Assembly (NCBI GenBank): GCA_031763025.1
Contig: JASSKH010000003.1
Location: forward strand, 13,760,992 to 13,824,991
DNA length: 64,000 nucleotides
Source of the DNA: Macrocystis pyrifera
Lineage: Eukaryota; Sar; Phaeophyceae; Laminariales; Laminariaceae
Direction of reading: 5' to 3'
A program made the position numbers and the translations under genes. Under the pieces are notes generated by a model, which made no database searches, had not been told where the DNA came from, and was given only the letters and a program-made list of their open reading frames with translations. Shown one piece after another: positions 1-10,553 of the stretch; position 1 is the stretch's first letter; every line of letters starts with the position of its first letter.

Positions 1-99
1 CTTATAGATCGGATGTCGATCGAACGCCGAACGATTAGCAATCGAGCGCATGACATGATACTGGTATCATGGTATTACATACCAGGTATACATCTCCGC

Positions 100-390
100 G
101 ACCCACGCTTGCCCTCGGCAAGAAGCGCGTCGGGGGGGGTGCACTCATGTCATGCGCGTGAGGGGGAAAGGGGGGTACTCGATATCATGCATGAAAGTAG
201 TCGCGTCGGGGGGGGGGGGGGGGGGGGGCGTACTCATTTATTGCTTGTCTTAGTCTTTTGACCTTTCACCACGCATCCCGTTCGAGACGGAGGCACCCCA
301 TGCGCGTGGGGGCGTACTTATTTTCTGCTTGCCTTAAGTCACTTTACCATTGACCACGCATCCCTTTCGAGAAAAAAAACCCGGCGGAGT
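100..390. repeat. Nested C/G-tailed repeat fragments
   Basis: Two short pieces of the C-tailed element described at 9491-10550 lie here in inverted orientation: GTACTCGATATCATGCATG near 176 and GCACTCATGTCATGCGCGTG near 140. Each abuts a G run, the longest being 21 G at 208-228. After them, a stretch beginning CGTACTCATT at 229 and ending near 290 recurs in diverged form at 314-370, so the region is also a local tandem duplication. No coding potential is seen. Confidence 0.6.
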
Positions 391-1356
391 AAGGCTGGAC
401 TCGCCCTCAAGGAGCGATACCTTCTTGTCGCTGACCCTGCCTATCGTTTAGGGTGGGTTCGCGGTAGAGTTGGGGTCAATGGCGATGCGTCAGACACATC
501 TCTGATTCGCGGACATCGTAATACGGAGCACCTGCAACCTTGTCTGGATGTAGTCTGTGCGCAGGCAGATCGACATCGTCGCGGAAAGCTGATATCATAG
601 GCGCCACCTGGACAGAGGCGAGGACCAAACCAGGGAGTAAAGCTGGATTCGGCAGCGAGGAGGCAACAGGGGTCGGTCGTCGACAAGCGTGGGTGGGGCT
701 AGGTACGAATGAATAGTTCCCGCACGATATTTTTTTTTTGCAACCAAAATCGGGGGAGGAGTTTTGATGGAGGTTATTTTGGCGTTGGATGCGCAAGAAG
801 AGAGGGCTAACCACAGGGGTGTGGCGGCAGCATATCACGTATAGCGTGCCAGGCGGGGAGCGAATCGATGAGACTGGAAGCCGGATGACGCTCGGAGCGG
901 CATCAGCGCCAAGAGGAGGTCGGGCTCGTCGGGTACGAGGGCAGGAGCTCTCCACGTCCCCCCGGCGACTTCCTGCGCAGCTGTTGCTGACCTTGGGCAC
1001 ATCAATTCGGTTGCCAAGAGATTTGCGGCAGTCTTACGCATGCGAATAGTCGGGCGGTCATGGGAAAGGAGAGGGGATGGTCGACTCTATTGGTGTTGAT
1101 CAAGGTATATAGGCGTGCTCTACTTGAGAAGTGAAGGAGGGCGGGGGGGGGGGGGTTGTGTCAGCGTTTGCTTCCTCGTGGTTCATGTTTGGTATTTTTT
1201 TTTACTGCATGTGCCGGAAGTCTGCAACACTTCGGACGGTTGTTTATTATATTTTGCTTCCGCTCTTCAGTAGCTACGGGCAGCTTCGGTCCCTGCTGAA
1301 TATCGCTGTGCCAGTACCACTGGTGTCCGGCAATTGTGGCGTTGGATACTGACAAG
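391..1356. other. No supported gene; GC-rich at 800-1050
   Basis: Several overlapping open frames exist on both strands between 476 and 1049, but none shows a recognisable motif or convincing splice sites on both sides. The 835-1041 stretch has the GC content and amino-acid mix of the coding exons further right, so an unrecognised exon cannot be excluded. A short poly-G run sits near 1142. Confidence 0.3.
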
Positions 1357-1501
1357 ACTTCAGCCAGAAACGCTGTAGCCAGTGTCATACCACCAGGCAG
1401 TGCAGACGCGGGGGGTGTTTCCGGCTGTAAGCCTGTGTGCATCGTAGCTATGTCGCACGTTCGTAGTACAGCAGTGACATGTCTTGTTCGTCGTACCTTC
1501 G
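1357..1501 (+). CDS. Possible internal exon, unknown product
   Basis: An open stretch of about 48 codons runs from an AG at 1355-1356 to a good donor (TTCG then GTATGT at 1502). Its composition is not low-complexity. It contains a Cys-containing segment GCKPVCIVAMSHVRS. No family is recognised and no phase-compatible neighbour could be fixed, so it may be an exon of the large plus-strand gene to its right or may be chance. The acceptor lacks a clear pyrimidine tract. Confidence 0.2.
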
Positions 1502-2009
1502 GTATGTATTGTTTTGGTCGCACGTGACATGTGTCTAATTTGTTTAGTTAGTACACGTACAGTATTACAATGCCCAGGTAGGTCGTGGAACTGACCGTCG
1601 TCCTGGCATGTACGTACCCCGACTTTAGTTTGGCTTTTGTTTTCCTATCAACTTGCCGGTCCCTTTTCTTGACCATGGGCTAGATTTAAAGCACAAAAAA
1701 AACTAAGCTGTGATGAGTTCGAGGATTTCATCCAACACGGACAGTATGGCGATGAGCCTATGTGAATTCAAACAGCGACAATAACAACAACAACAGCAAC
1801 AACAACAACACCAAAAGCAACAACAACTGCAATCGAACAGGACATGGTACTGGTACACACATACTGTTGTACGAGCAAGCATTGTACCGGGTATCCGATA
1901 GAGGGGCTGCTGTCTCACCTTGCACCGCTCGTGTGATGCACGCGTCGTTCACCATCACCCTCGGGAAGGATCCCCCCGGACGATCGTCTCGGGGGAGGGC
2001 TATGTCCAG

Positions 2010-2218
2010 CAGCCCAACCGCAAACGCCACCTTGTTGTGGCCCCTCCTATCTCCGCCCCCCCCCCTACCGCCGCCACCGTCACCGCCACATCCGTTTCGA
2101 GAGGAAGAAGAGGAAGAGGAGGAGGTGGTGGACGGCGCAGAAAATCCTCCGAGCGCCTTCGCTCGAGCGACCTTTGGGGTTTCGGTGGCATCGTATTGCA
2201 CGTATCGTTTGAAAACAC
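2010..2218 (+). CDS. Possible exon with a kinase-like DLWGFG motif
   Basis: An open frame runs from an acceptor-like TGTCCAG to a weak donor (GTGAAA at 2219). Its end reads RLRSSDLWGFGGIVLHV. The D-x-W-x-x-G pattern resembles protein-kinase subdomain IX (SDVWSFG in typical kinases), but no other kinase motif (HRD, DFG, APE) was found nearby. A competing open frame covers the same bases on the opposite strand. It is offered only as a candidate. Confidence 0.18.
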
Positions 2219-2810
2219 GTGAAAAAACGCGGCTGGATTGTATGAGTGGGGGAAGCGTAATACCGGGTCCTGGTAGCCCCAGCCAGTACAGTAGGTACTG
2301 GCTGCAGCAGATGCCAGTACACTGGACCCGAACAGTAGCCGCGACCCCCCCCCCCTCTCCCCGACCGGCTGGTGAGGGGGCTTCGCCGAAGGCGTCCTGC
2401 CGGAGGTACGTTTTTACGCGGTTTGGCTTCACTTGAAGCTAAAAAAAAAAAAACGTTGATTTCGGGCCATGTTCGAAAGGGAAATTTGACCGTATACTCA
2501 GTTTTGACGAAGGCAAATTGAGGAAAACCGGACAAAGTGTGAGGTGGTACAGGAGTGTGCGGACGGGCTACGACTTCACGCTGCAGCACGCAGCCTAGAC
2601 GATGAAAGGTTGAAGCAAAAGGTGATGTACTCTACTTGAAACAAGTTTTGAAGTGCGCGATGCCGAATCGCGGCTTCAACTTGATAATTTTTTACGCTGC
2701 GCCGAAAATTAGAGCAAAAAAAAAAGGTCGAGTTATCCAGTTATGTTCCTCGTGCTTCTGCCGCTCCCGCGTCTTTTCTTGATTGGGAGCCAACACAACC
2801 TCCACATCAG

Positions 2811-2817
2811 CAGCAGC

Positions 2818-2862
<45 letters not shown>
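2811..2862. repeat. CAG microsatellite
   Basis: About 17 near-perfect CAG units. Read as GCA they give an Ala run in a plus-strand open frame, and as GCT an Ala run on the minus strand. Coding status is undecided because neither frame has supported exon ends. Confidence 0.85.
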
Positions 2863-3426
2863 GCGGTAGTGGGGCTCGACTCCGCTGAGGGCTCGGCTCC
2901 AGGGGCGCCGTCAGGATACATGCCCAAACCATCAGGGGTATCAGTGGTCAAGGCGGCTTCGTCCATCGTGCTCACGGTCTCCCTCCCTCCTTGCCCCTCT
3001 CCCTTCTCCCGCGTCTGAGTGCCCTCTGTGCCCTTCGCCTAGCGTTTGGATGGCTTCCCGCTACGTTATGAGGCGTTATTGTAGGACGTACGTAAATATT
3101 CAAAGTAATGGCGACCCTCTTGCACCTCCCTCAGCTAAAGTACAGTATTGCATGGCGACATAGTAAATAGTCAAAGTACAGTACTGGCAACCCTGGCACC
3201 CCCCTCAGCCAGTACGTAGTCGTACTGGCAGTACCTGGACCAGGGGCCATCCCTACTTGCAGTAGCCAATACCCAACACGACTGCCCCTGCTACTGAAGC
3301 CTGTACCTCGAATGTGGGTCGCGCAGAGAATAATGGATTCGGTATACTATTATGCAATTTCGTAATGCTCGTACTTGAACACGGCGCATCTGGCGCGGGG
3401 TGGGGGGGGGGGGTTGGTGCCGCAAG

Positions 3427-3552
3427 CATCGCTGGCCTGTGAAGCTGGCGGCGGTTCTTCAGCACGCATCTGGCGGCCTGGTGGCAGTGGCACAGACGGG
3501 GCAGGGTTTGTTCTCATGTACGGTTCGTGGGACGAATTCCCCGCGCCATGAT
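3427..3552 (+). CDS. Candidate 5' exon of the BIRC6-like gene
   Basis: Forty-two open codons (HRWPVKLAAVLQHASGGLVA onward) end at a strong donor (GAT then GTACGT). They end in phase 0, which is what the next candidate exon at 4128 needs. The composition is globular and free of runs. Against it, the upstream AG is preceded by a 12-base G run rather than a pyrimidine tract. The family of this segment is not recognised. Confidence 0.33.
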
Positions 3553-4127
3553 GTACGTCTTACTTTTGCTTTGCTTCCGTATACTACTCTAGACTATGCA
3601 GGTGCAGATGATACGCAGAGAGAGAGATTACATCGTCTCCCGTAGTCTATTCGCCTCTCATGCACCTGGGGCACTTCTGGCGCTTTGTACGTACTCGTAC
3701 GAACTCCAATTGAGTAACAGGTATATGATGGGCCGAGGATGCTATCTTCGATCATGTTGAACGAAATATAGAGCAGGGGACAGCATCACGAGGCAATCAG
3801 ATAAAGTCAGTGCCAGCGTTTCCTGCTGAAGCGTTGGGTCACCTTTTTCGTGAAGAAGAACAAGCCAAGGATTGCTAGGACCACGGACGCTGCGGTTCCC
3901 GCCTGGTTGGAAGCAGAGGGCATGATGTTTCAGCAGCCCAGCTTGGTCGAACAAACAGAGGGAGCACTCGTTCTTACACACTGGGGTTTATATAGATTTG
4001 CAATGCCTTGTCTTAAACGGGGAGGAAAGCGTCAATCGAAATCCTCACATTTCTGCCAGCCGCTCTGCTCTGTCTTGCCCCTGTCACCCACCTGGCACTC
4101 ACCTCCTGCTGGCTCATTCCTTGCGAG

Positions 4128-4278
4128 ATGCGCATCCAGGCGCTGAGGCTACTCTATCAGGACGATGGCAACGACGAGGAGAGACGGCGTGTCCTCGAGT
4201 TCGACGTGGAGCTTGGATCTCCAAAGTTCACAGCGTCGACATTGATTCAGGCTCTCATGAAGTCCGAGTTGATATCAG
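4128..4278 (+). CDS. BIRC6-like gene, exon (first well-supported)
   Basis: Fifty codons plus one base, starting at an ATG that directly follows an AG (TTGCGAG), and ending at GTGCGG. The peptide begins MRIQALRLLYQDDGNDEERR and ends TLIQALMKSELISG. It leaves one base (G), and the next exon at 7497 begins with GC, making a Gly codon across the junction; this is the main evidence that the two are spliced. The ATG could be the true start or simply an internal Met. The sequence looks like an alpha-helical solenoid segment, but no domain is named with confidence. Confidence 0.62.
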
Positions 4279-4904
4279 GTGCGGTGAAAAAACGTTATCG
4301 CCCCCCATCAACTTCCCTTGGGCTTTCTGCGAGGCCGCTGCTTCGATCTGGCGGATAAAACAACCTTGCTTGTCGCAACGGTGGGGGTTTCGTCGCGGTA
4401 ATTGGCGCGCAGAAAGCGCATGCGGTCCGAAGATGCGCGTTCTGGGGCAGGGCAAGCAAAAATTGACTGACGATGTTCGTGCTCTCGCTTATTCAACACA
4501 ACACCGAAACCGCGAAGTCACATGGACCCATCAATTTTGCTTCATCTTACCCGCAAGACAAGCGCAGCAAGCAGTCACCTGTCTGAAGGGATATTTGATA
4601 CGTACGGACGAGCAGTAGGTTTGGTGGTGGAACAATACCGGTGCTTCACAGCAGCTTCAAAGCTCAACAGCAGCAGCAGCAGCACATAAACTCCGAATGT
4701 AATGTACCTACGGAAAAGTTCTGAAGAACGTACCGGCGGGACGAGTGGAGTATATATATATTATTGGAAATGTTGCGGACCATTTTGTTTATTTTCATCA
4801 ACATTTTTTTTTCAACAAGAGAAAAAAAAAATCGTCGGGCCCGCTTTTGCTTGTTGGCTTTATTATTTACTTGTTTATAGTATTGCCCCTATTAATACTA
4901 TCGA

Positions 4905-4991
4905 TCCTTTTGGGACTGCAGTCCCGTTTTGAGTACAAACTACTTAGAATTTGGTTAGTTTGTCCTCCAAACGGGACTGCATTTCTAAAAG
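4905..4991. mobile_element. MITE family B, copy 1
   Basis: An 87-bp near-palindrome. The left arm reads GGGACTGCAGTCCCGTTTTG and the right arm carries the complement (TCCAAACGGGACTGCATTTC), around an AGAATTTGGTT centre. Related copies lie at 5052-5143 and 16287-16380. Confidence 0.7.
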
Positions 4992-5051
4992 CTGCTGCTG
5001 TTGATTATACCAAGGGTATATCGTGGACCGAACCCTTCGACTTTCTTTTAG

Positions 5052-5143
5052 CCTCTTTAGGACTGCAGTCCCTTTTCTGGGGACAAACTACCTAGATTTT
5101 GGCTGATTTGTCCCCAAGACGGGGGACTGCAGTGCTAAAAGGG
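5052..5143. mobile_element. MITE family B, copy 2
   Basis: Same structure as the copy at 4905, with arms CTTTAGGACTGCAGTCCC and GGGGGACTGCAGTGCTAAAAG around a GGGGACAAACTACC centre. It lies only 60 bp from copy 1 in the same intron, so the pair may have arisen by local duplication. Confidence 0.7.
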
Positions 5144-5657
5144 TTTAGGGGAGAAATTCGGAGAGCGCGCTGTGGTGCCAGCAGTTTTTGCGTTTTTTCC
5201 GAGCCGTCCGCTCAGCAGTTATGGACTCGACCCGGTTCCCGGTTCGACCGCGAAAACATTTCTCGTGAAAATACAGCAGTCCATTAATAATGTACTATTA
5301 TAGATTCCAGGCTTTTACTCCCTCTCTGCGTCCTGTGTGGCCCTCCCTGCAACAACAACGGAGACTATTATCTTATTAATAATAGCTGCACGCAGCGGTC
5401 ATGCGGCGGTCCTGATCATGTCATGTTTTTTCGGGCGTTCAGGCGGTACCGGGTAGCCCAGCGTCCAGTCCCGCTGCAGAGAGACCCAGCATCAATGCGC
5501 GGCAGCAGCTGCAGCAGACGGCTGTTGCTGTGGCACTTCCATCTACTACTTACTGTACGTACAAACCGGTATATACTACTTAATTATACGTCGTACCTGG
5601 CACTGGTATGTTATTGTAACTTTGCTGCTGTATGACAACATGACATTTTACGTAACT

Positions 5658-5695
5658 TTTAGGACTGCAGTCCCGTTTTGGGACCGAAATCAGGA
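5658..5695. mobile_element. MITE family B, half copy
   Basis: Only the left arm survives (TTTTAGGACTGCAGTCCCG followed by TTTTGGGACCGAAATC). It is directly followed by a family A MITE at 5697, so the latter may have inserted into or replaced the missing arm. Confidence 0.5.
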
Positions 5696-5696
5696 G

Positions 5697-5806
5697 TATT
5701 ACGGGGGACTATAGTAAATAGAACCTACTGTGCACATAAAAACCTATATATCTACCTATTTTTACTAACAATATTTGGTCCTATTTACTATGGTCCCCCG
5801 TAGTAG
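5697..5806. mobile_element. MITE family A, copy 1
   Basis: A 110-bp element with terminal inverted repeats of about 27 bp. The left end reads ATTACGGGGGACTATAGTAA and the right end TTACTATGGTCCCCCGTAGT. The centre CCTATATATCTACCTATTTT is shared by all copies. No coding capacity, so non-autonomous. Confidence 0.85.
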
Positions 5807-7496
5807 AAGAGTGTTCGTATGATGATGTTCTCACATTATGATATTTATGCCTGTACTCGTAGCGCATTCCCCTCAAATTTGACCCGTGTTTACAACACAA
5901 GCTGAACAAAAAGGCGTCTCGATGGAAGAAAACAAACAACACAACAAAATAAAATCGTGGGTGCACCGCATTACCAGTAAGAGTACGCAAGGGAACGTTT
6001 TACTATTGTTAATAGTAACGAGCTGTGCTATACCACCCCGGTCTGTGTTGTCTTGCCGTTCTTTCTACTCAACTACACCAGTACCTGTGTCCGCCCTCAT
6101 TCCTTATCCAAGGGAGATACTCCAGTAATTCTGTGGTCCAGAGACTGAGACAAGGCATAAAAACACAAGAATAATCGCAAATTATTGAGTAAAGCTCAAA
6201 GTTAAATGCCAACGCACCGGGTACGAGAACACAACACAAGCCGGATCGGAAAATAAGAGCAACAAGACAACGAAGAAGGGACGACATAATTCTGACATGA
6301 AACATAATGTAAGTGTCAGAAAGGCTCCTATCAATATCACTCGTAGAAGAAAAAACATTCATGCTCGAGGGGACCAGATAACTGCTGCACGCACGAGGCA
6401 ACACGAAGGAGAGGAAGATACCGGCATATTGACGGCGGGATCACTTTCAACCAACTATTAATAATACTAGGAACGTATCCATGGTACGAGTCGTAAATAT
6501 CATGTTTACGGGGCGCTTCGGTCAGCGGGCGGCTTCCGCCGCCCGCTACGCTCGTTCACAGGGAAGAGAAAATGCGAACCAGGCGGACAGAGAGGTCCAC
6601 GATTGTACTGTAGATACTCGTACCAAACTGGAAACTTGCTCCTACGAATACGAAAAAAATATTCTTGTAGGCCGGGCATATTTCGATGTCTTCGTTCTTA
6701 CTGACACAGCGAGCTGCACAGATGCTCGACGACATGCTTGCTCTCGCTAACTTTGTGTGCTGGCTTGCGTTGTCGCGCTCTGACCGGCACACACTTACTT
6801 GCCTGGCTGCTTTGTGCAGGGCTTCTGGGTTGTGCTGTGCTGTGATGTGCTTGCGGTAGATGCTCGACGACAAAATGCTCGTATGCACGTACAAAAGAAA
6901 ACAAGAAAAAAACAGAATGAAAAGAGAAAAGGCTCGTCGGCAAGTAGTAGTAGGGTGAGTTCCGAATCGGCATAAAACAACTCGAGGATCGATACCCAAC
7001 AACTAATACCCTCGTCGGCAATCAGGGGCGGAGGAGGACTGTGGAGTGGGAGAATATACTGAGCGGGACAGCTGAGGGTCTGAGTATTACAGCAGTATTA
7101 TTTTCTATGTACTGGCGCACCCGAAAAAAAGAAGAAAAGTACGAAGAAGGGCAAAAACGAAAACAGAAAGGAAAATAAGGAAAAAAAAAAAGATTGGGAC
7201 CGAAATCAGGGCACGTATGTACGTGAACGTACGTATACAAAATAGTCTTCTACTTCTCCCGACGGCTGCTGCACTCGCATTGATACGTCAGTAGACGGAA
7301 TCACTCCTTCTCTAAACAAATATTTTTCGATAGTCGTATTTGTTGTTGTCGTTTGCCCCCCCCCCCCCCCTCCCCCGCGCCCCCCCCATCTCCACGCGCC
7401 CGCCCCGCCAATCTGTCCCACCCCTTCTTCCCTCGGCTCCCTCCTTCTCCTTCTCCCTCTCCCTTCCTCTCTTCCTCTCCCTCTCACTTGCACAAG

Positions 7497-8026
7497 GCGA
7501 TCATGGGATATTCTCCCGGGCGGGCATGTGGCGAGGCCCCCTCTCCGCCCTTCCAAGGTCGACTTTGCTGCAGTTGCCGCCACCGCTGCCACCGCCGCCT
7601 ACGGCGGCGGTGGCGACTGCGGAGCCGGTGGCGTGTCCCGTCTCTACGCTTGAGCTGGTCCTTCTCCCTGAAGAGGACGGCGGCTCCCTGTTCATCTCGC
7701 TCGCACGAGCCCAGCTCAGTGTGCCGCTCCTGAGAGGGCGGTACGCCGCGCCTGCGGCTCCCGTGCCAGTAGCTGCCGCACCAGCGACTCCCGCTGCCAC
7801 TCCCGCTGCCACTGCAGCTGCTGTGGCTGCGGCTGCGGCTACCACCGCCGCCGCCACCGGAACAGCAACCGCGACTGCCACCACAACGGCCGCGGCCGCC
7901 GCAGGGCCCACCTCCAGCGAGGATGACGCCCACGCCGGGAGCGAAGGAAACGAGGGCGGTGACGTTCCGGCCGCCGTCGCTCCTGCGGCCGCCACCGCCG
8001 CCGCCACCGCTGCTGCCAACGCAGCT

Positions 8027-8059
<33 letters not shown>

Positions 8060-8249
8060 TTACCATCTCAGGCCGCGTCCACAATCACGCCGCCTCAGGG
8101 CACGGCAGTCTCTACTACAACCGTTGCCGCCGCCGCCCAGTGCAACATAATCTCTAGCTCTAGTGCTAGCGACGCGGCCGTCGCCGTCCCCCCCCCCTCC
8201 CGGAGCCGACGAGGCGCAGGGGATGCTGGAAGAGAAGCCCGCAGCAACC

Positions 8250-8282
<33 letters not shown>

Positions 8283-8873
8283 GGAGCAGTAGCAGCGCCG
8301 GCAACAGTGTCAGCAACCGCGCCAGCAACAGCGCCAGCAACAGCATCAGCATCAGCAGCAGCCGCGGCAGCAACGGCGTCAGCAGCCGCCGCGGCAGCAG
8401 CAGCAGCGGAAGCCGCTGCAGCGGCGGCTGCGGCGGCCGATTCGGCGGCGGCGGTGGTAGCAGCAGGAGCGGCGGCAGGAACAGCAGCAGGAACGCCGGC
8501 AGGAGCGCCGGCCGGAGCAGTGACCGGAGCACCGACAGAAATAGTGGCGGCGGCAGCAGCGGCAGCAGCGGCAGCAGCAGCAGCAGCAGCGGCAGGAGCG
8601 CCGCCGAAAGAAACGTGGGGGCTAGAAACCGACGTCGTCGGCCTTCTCGCCGTGGAAGGCCTCGGGCGACAGCGGGGCCGCGAGGAGCGGAGGCGCCTGG
8701 CGAGAGCCGCGCTCCGAGCCGGCGATGTCGATCGCCTGCTGCTGTGCCTCGGCCGCCTCGAGGGGGAGGCCCCGCGAATCCGGGGCGGGCGAGCGGACAG
8801 GTTCGACGACCCGGCCGCGGTTGCCGAGAGGGAGCGGGACCGGGAGGAAGCGGGCGGCGGTCGCCCGGCGGTG
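7497..8873 (+). CDS. BIRC6-like gene, Ala/Pro-rich exon with a frame break
   Basis: The exon begins after TTGCACAAG and ends at GTG, followed by donor GTGAGA. The first part is structured-looking (CPVSTLELVLLPEEDGGSLF, then ISLARAQLSVPLLRGRY). It is followed by about 200 residues of Ala-, Ser- and Thr-rich repeats with a CAG/GCA microsatellite near 8245-8280. The last ~90 residues (KETWGLETDVVGLLAVEGLG and an Arg/Glu-rich helix) are in the +1 frame relative to the first part. The switch falls at a run of ten C at 8188-8197. One surplus C in the assembly restores a single open frame (PPPPGADEAQGMLEEKP after the run) and gives exactly the phase needed for the exon at 11392. The Ala tract is poorly conserved filler, and the domain identity of the flanks is unknown. 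Confidence 0.68.
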
Positions 8874-9369
8874 GTGAGAGCATATATATAGCAGTTGTAT
8901 GTATGATACATATGCGATGGGCGGGAGTTGTAGCGCTGGGGCGTTTTTGTTTGTCTTCATGCCTTGAGTGAGTAGGTATATCGGGGTCGGGTGGGGTTGG
9001 ATGGTGTGGGTTGGGGTAGGACGGTAGAGTGTAGTTGAGTGTGGTTGTCGTAGGGGGTCGCCCGTGGATTATTATTGGCTAGATGTATGTTCTTACGTAG
9101 TTCACACCGGCTTTTCTTCTTCGTCGTCTATGTCTTCTTGTTCTGCCTGAGTTTTTTTCGTCCTTTGGTTTGTGTGGTGTTGATCCTTGGGGCTCGGATA
9201 GAACTCGTCCGTTTGATGGCTCTACTGAAATGCCGAGTCGTAGGCTGGCAGGTTGAAGTGAACGCGGACGCTGCTGGTGCGTTGCACATTGTTTGTGCTC
9301 TGGTGCGGTACGTAGGTATATCTAGCCCGCCTCAAAAGCGATGCGTGACTTTAGGCGAGCTAAAAATGA

Positions 9370-9452
9370 AATGAGTACGCCCCCCCCCACCACCCCCCCT
9401 CATACGACTACGGCAGTGCATGACATAAGTACCCCCCCCCCCCCCCCCCCCC
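9370..9452 (+). repeat. C-tailed element, tail fragment
   Basis: The unit CATACGACTACGGCAGTGCA, then TGACATAAGTA, sits between two C runs, the second being 21 C (9432-9452). It matches only the last ~40 bp of the full copies that follow, as expected for a severely 5'-truncated copy. Confidence 0.65.
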
Positions 9453-9490
9453 TCTTCATTATATATTATATATATATTATAATTATCTGT

Positions 9491-10010
9491 GGGTTGGGTT
9501 GGCGTCGATTGGCAACGACACTGCATGCCGCTCACTACGTGAGCTAGACATCCAGGGTACCGTTTTTTTTTTTTTTTTTTTTTTGGCGGTCGCCCACAGC
9601 TGATCGTCTAGTTAGATCATTTGTGCGAAGTAAAGAACCTTTACTCTGCACAAAGGAGTTGATCGTATCACGTAGTGTTCAAGGTAAGGCACCCAAGAGG
9701 CAGGTACATAGTACTCCCATTGCTGTCTCTGGAAGTGGCCACACCGGAAATTAAACTGACCCATTGAAGCTGTCATCCATATGCAAGTCCACCTCTATAG
9801 CGGTTCTTAGTAGGATGCAGCTCACCCTTCATGCGACTCGCCGGACACCTCACGGCGCTTCGCGCTTGGTGCAAGCAATGTCTGCCTGGTCGGTGAAAAC
9901 CCGACATGCTCCGTCCCGGCATTGTAGGGATGCGAGGGTCTATGGTCATACGACTACGGCCATGCATGAGATCGAATACATCTCTCCTATCGAGTACACC
10001 CCCCCCCACC
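9491..10010 (+). mobile_element. C-tailed dispersed element, full copy 1
   Basis: A 520-bp unit beginning GGGTTGGGTTGGCGTCG. An internal T run of about 20 is followed by GGCGGTCGCCCACAGCTG. It ends with CGACTACGGCCATGCATGAG, ATCGAATAC and a short C run. It is followed immediately by a second copy at 10011, so the pair is tandem with a period near 520 bp. It has no long open frame and no inverted termini. It could be a SINE-like retroposon with a C-rich tail or a satellite monomer. Confidence 0.75.
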
Positions 10011-10517
10011 GGTTGGGTTGGCGTCGGTTGGCAACGACACTGTAAAACATGCCGCTCACTACGTGAGCTAGACATCCAGGGTACCGTTTTTTTTTGTTTT
10101 TTTTTTGGCGGTCGCCCACAGCTGGTTGTCGAGTGAGATCATTTGTGCGAAGTAAAGACCCTTTACTCTGCACAAGGGAATTGATCGTATCACGTAGTGT
10201 TCAAGGTAAGGCACCCAAGAGGAAGTTACATAGTACTCCCATTGCTGTCTCTGGAAGTGGCTACACCGGAAATTAAACTAACTCATTGAGGCTGTCATCC
10301 ATATGCAAGTCCGCCTCACAAGCGGTTCTTAGTAGGATGCAGCTCACCCTTCATGCGACTCGCCGGACACCTCACGGCGCTTCGCGCTTGGTGCAAGCAA
10401 TGTCTGCCTGGTCGGTGAAAACCCGACATGCTCCGTCCCGGCATTGTAGCGATGCGAGGGTCTATGGTCATACGACTACGGCCATGCATGAGATCGAGTA
10501 CATCTCTCCTATCGAGT

Positions 10518-10550
<33 letters not shown>
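10011..10550 (+). mobile_element. C-tailed dispersed element, full copy 2
   Basis: About 95 percent like copy 1 by eye over its whole length, with small substitutions (GATGCGAGGGTC preserved, AGGAAGTTACATAG against AGGCAGGTACATAG). It ends in 32 consecutive C (10519-10550), against about 9 in copy 1, so the tail length varies between copies. Confidence 0.8.

Positions 10551-10553
<3 letters not shown>

Larger units (their letters stand above)
4279..7496. other. Intron of the BIRC6-like gene, 3.2 kb
   Basis: Contains two full and one partial copy of the GACTGCAGTCC inverted-repeat family (4905-4991, 5052-5143, 5658-5695) and one 110-bp MITE (5697-5806). The words TATTAATA and TACTGCTGTA-like strings recur. 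The stretch 5.8-7.3 kb shows no gene, only short AT-rich open frames. Confidence 0.5.

Noticed and set aside
1758-2436. Overlapping 224-codon open frames on both strands with Asn and Glu runs
   Set aside because: Created by AAC and GAG/GGA repeats; no splice signals or motifs consistent with a full exon.
3850-4127. Open frame upstream of the 4128 exon (KKNKPRIARTTDAAVPAWLE)
   Set aside because: No donor fits a junction to 4128, and a minus-strand frame over the same bases is equally plausible.
8060-8911. Long Ala-rich open frame on the minus strand
   Set aside because: Mirror of the GC-rich, GCN/CAG-repeat exon on the plus strand. The plus strand has phase-consistent splice sites on both sides.
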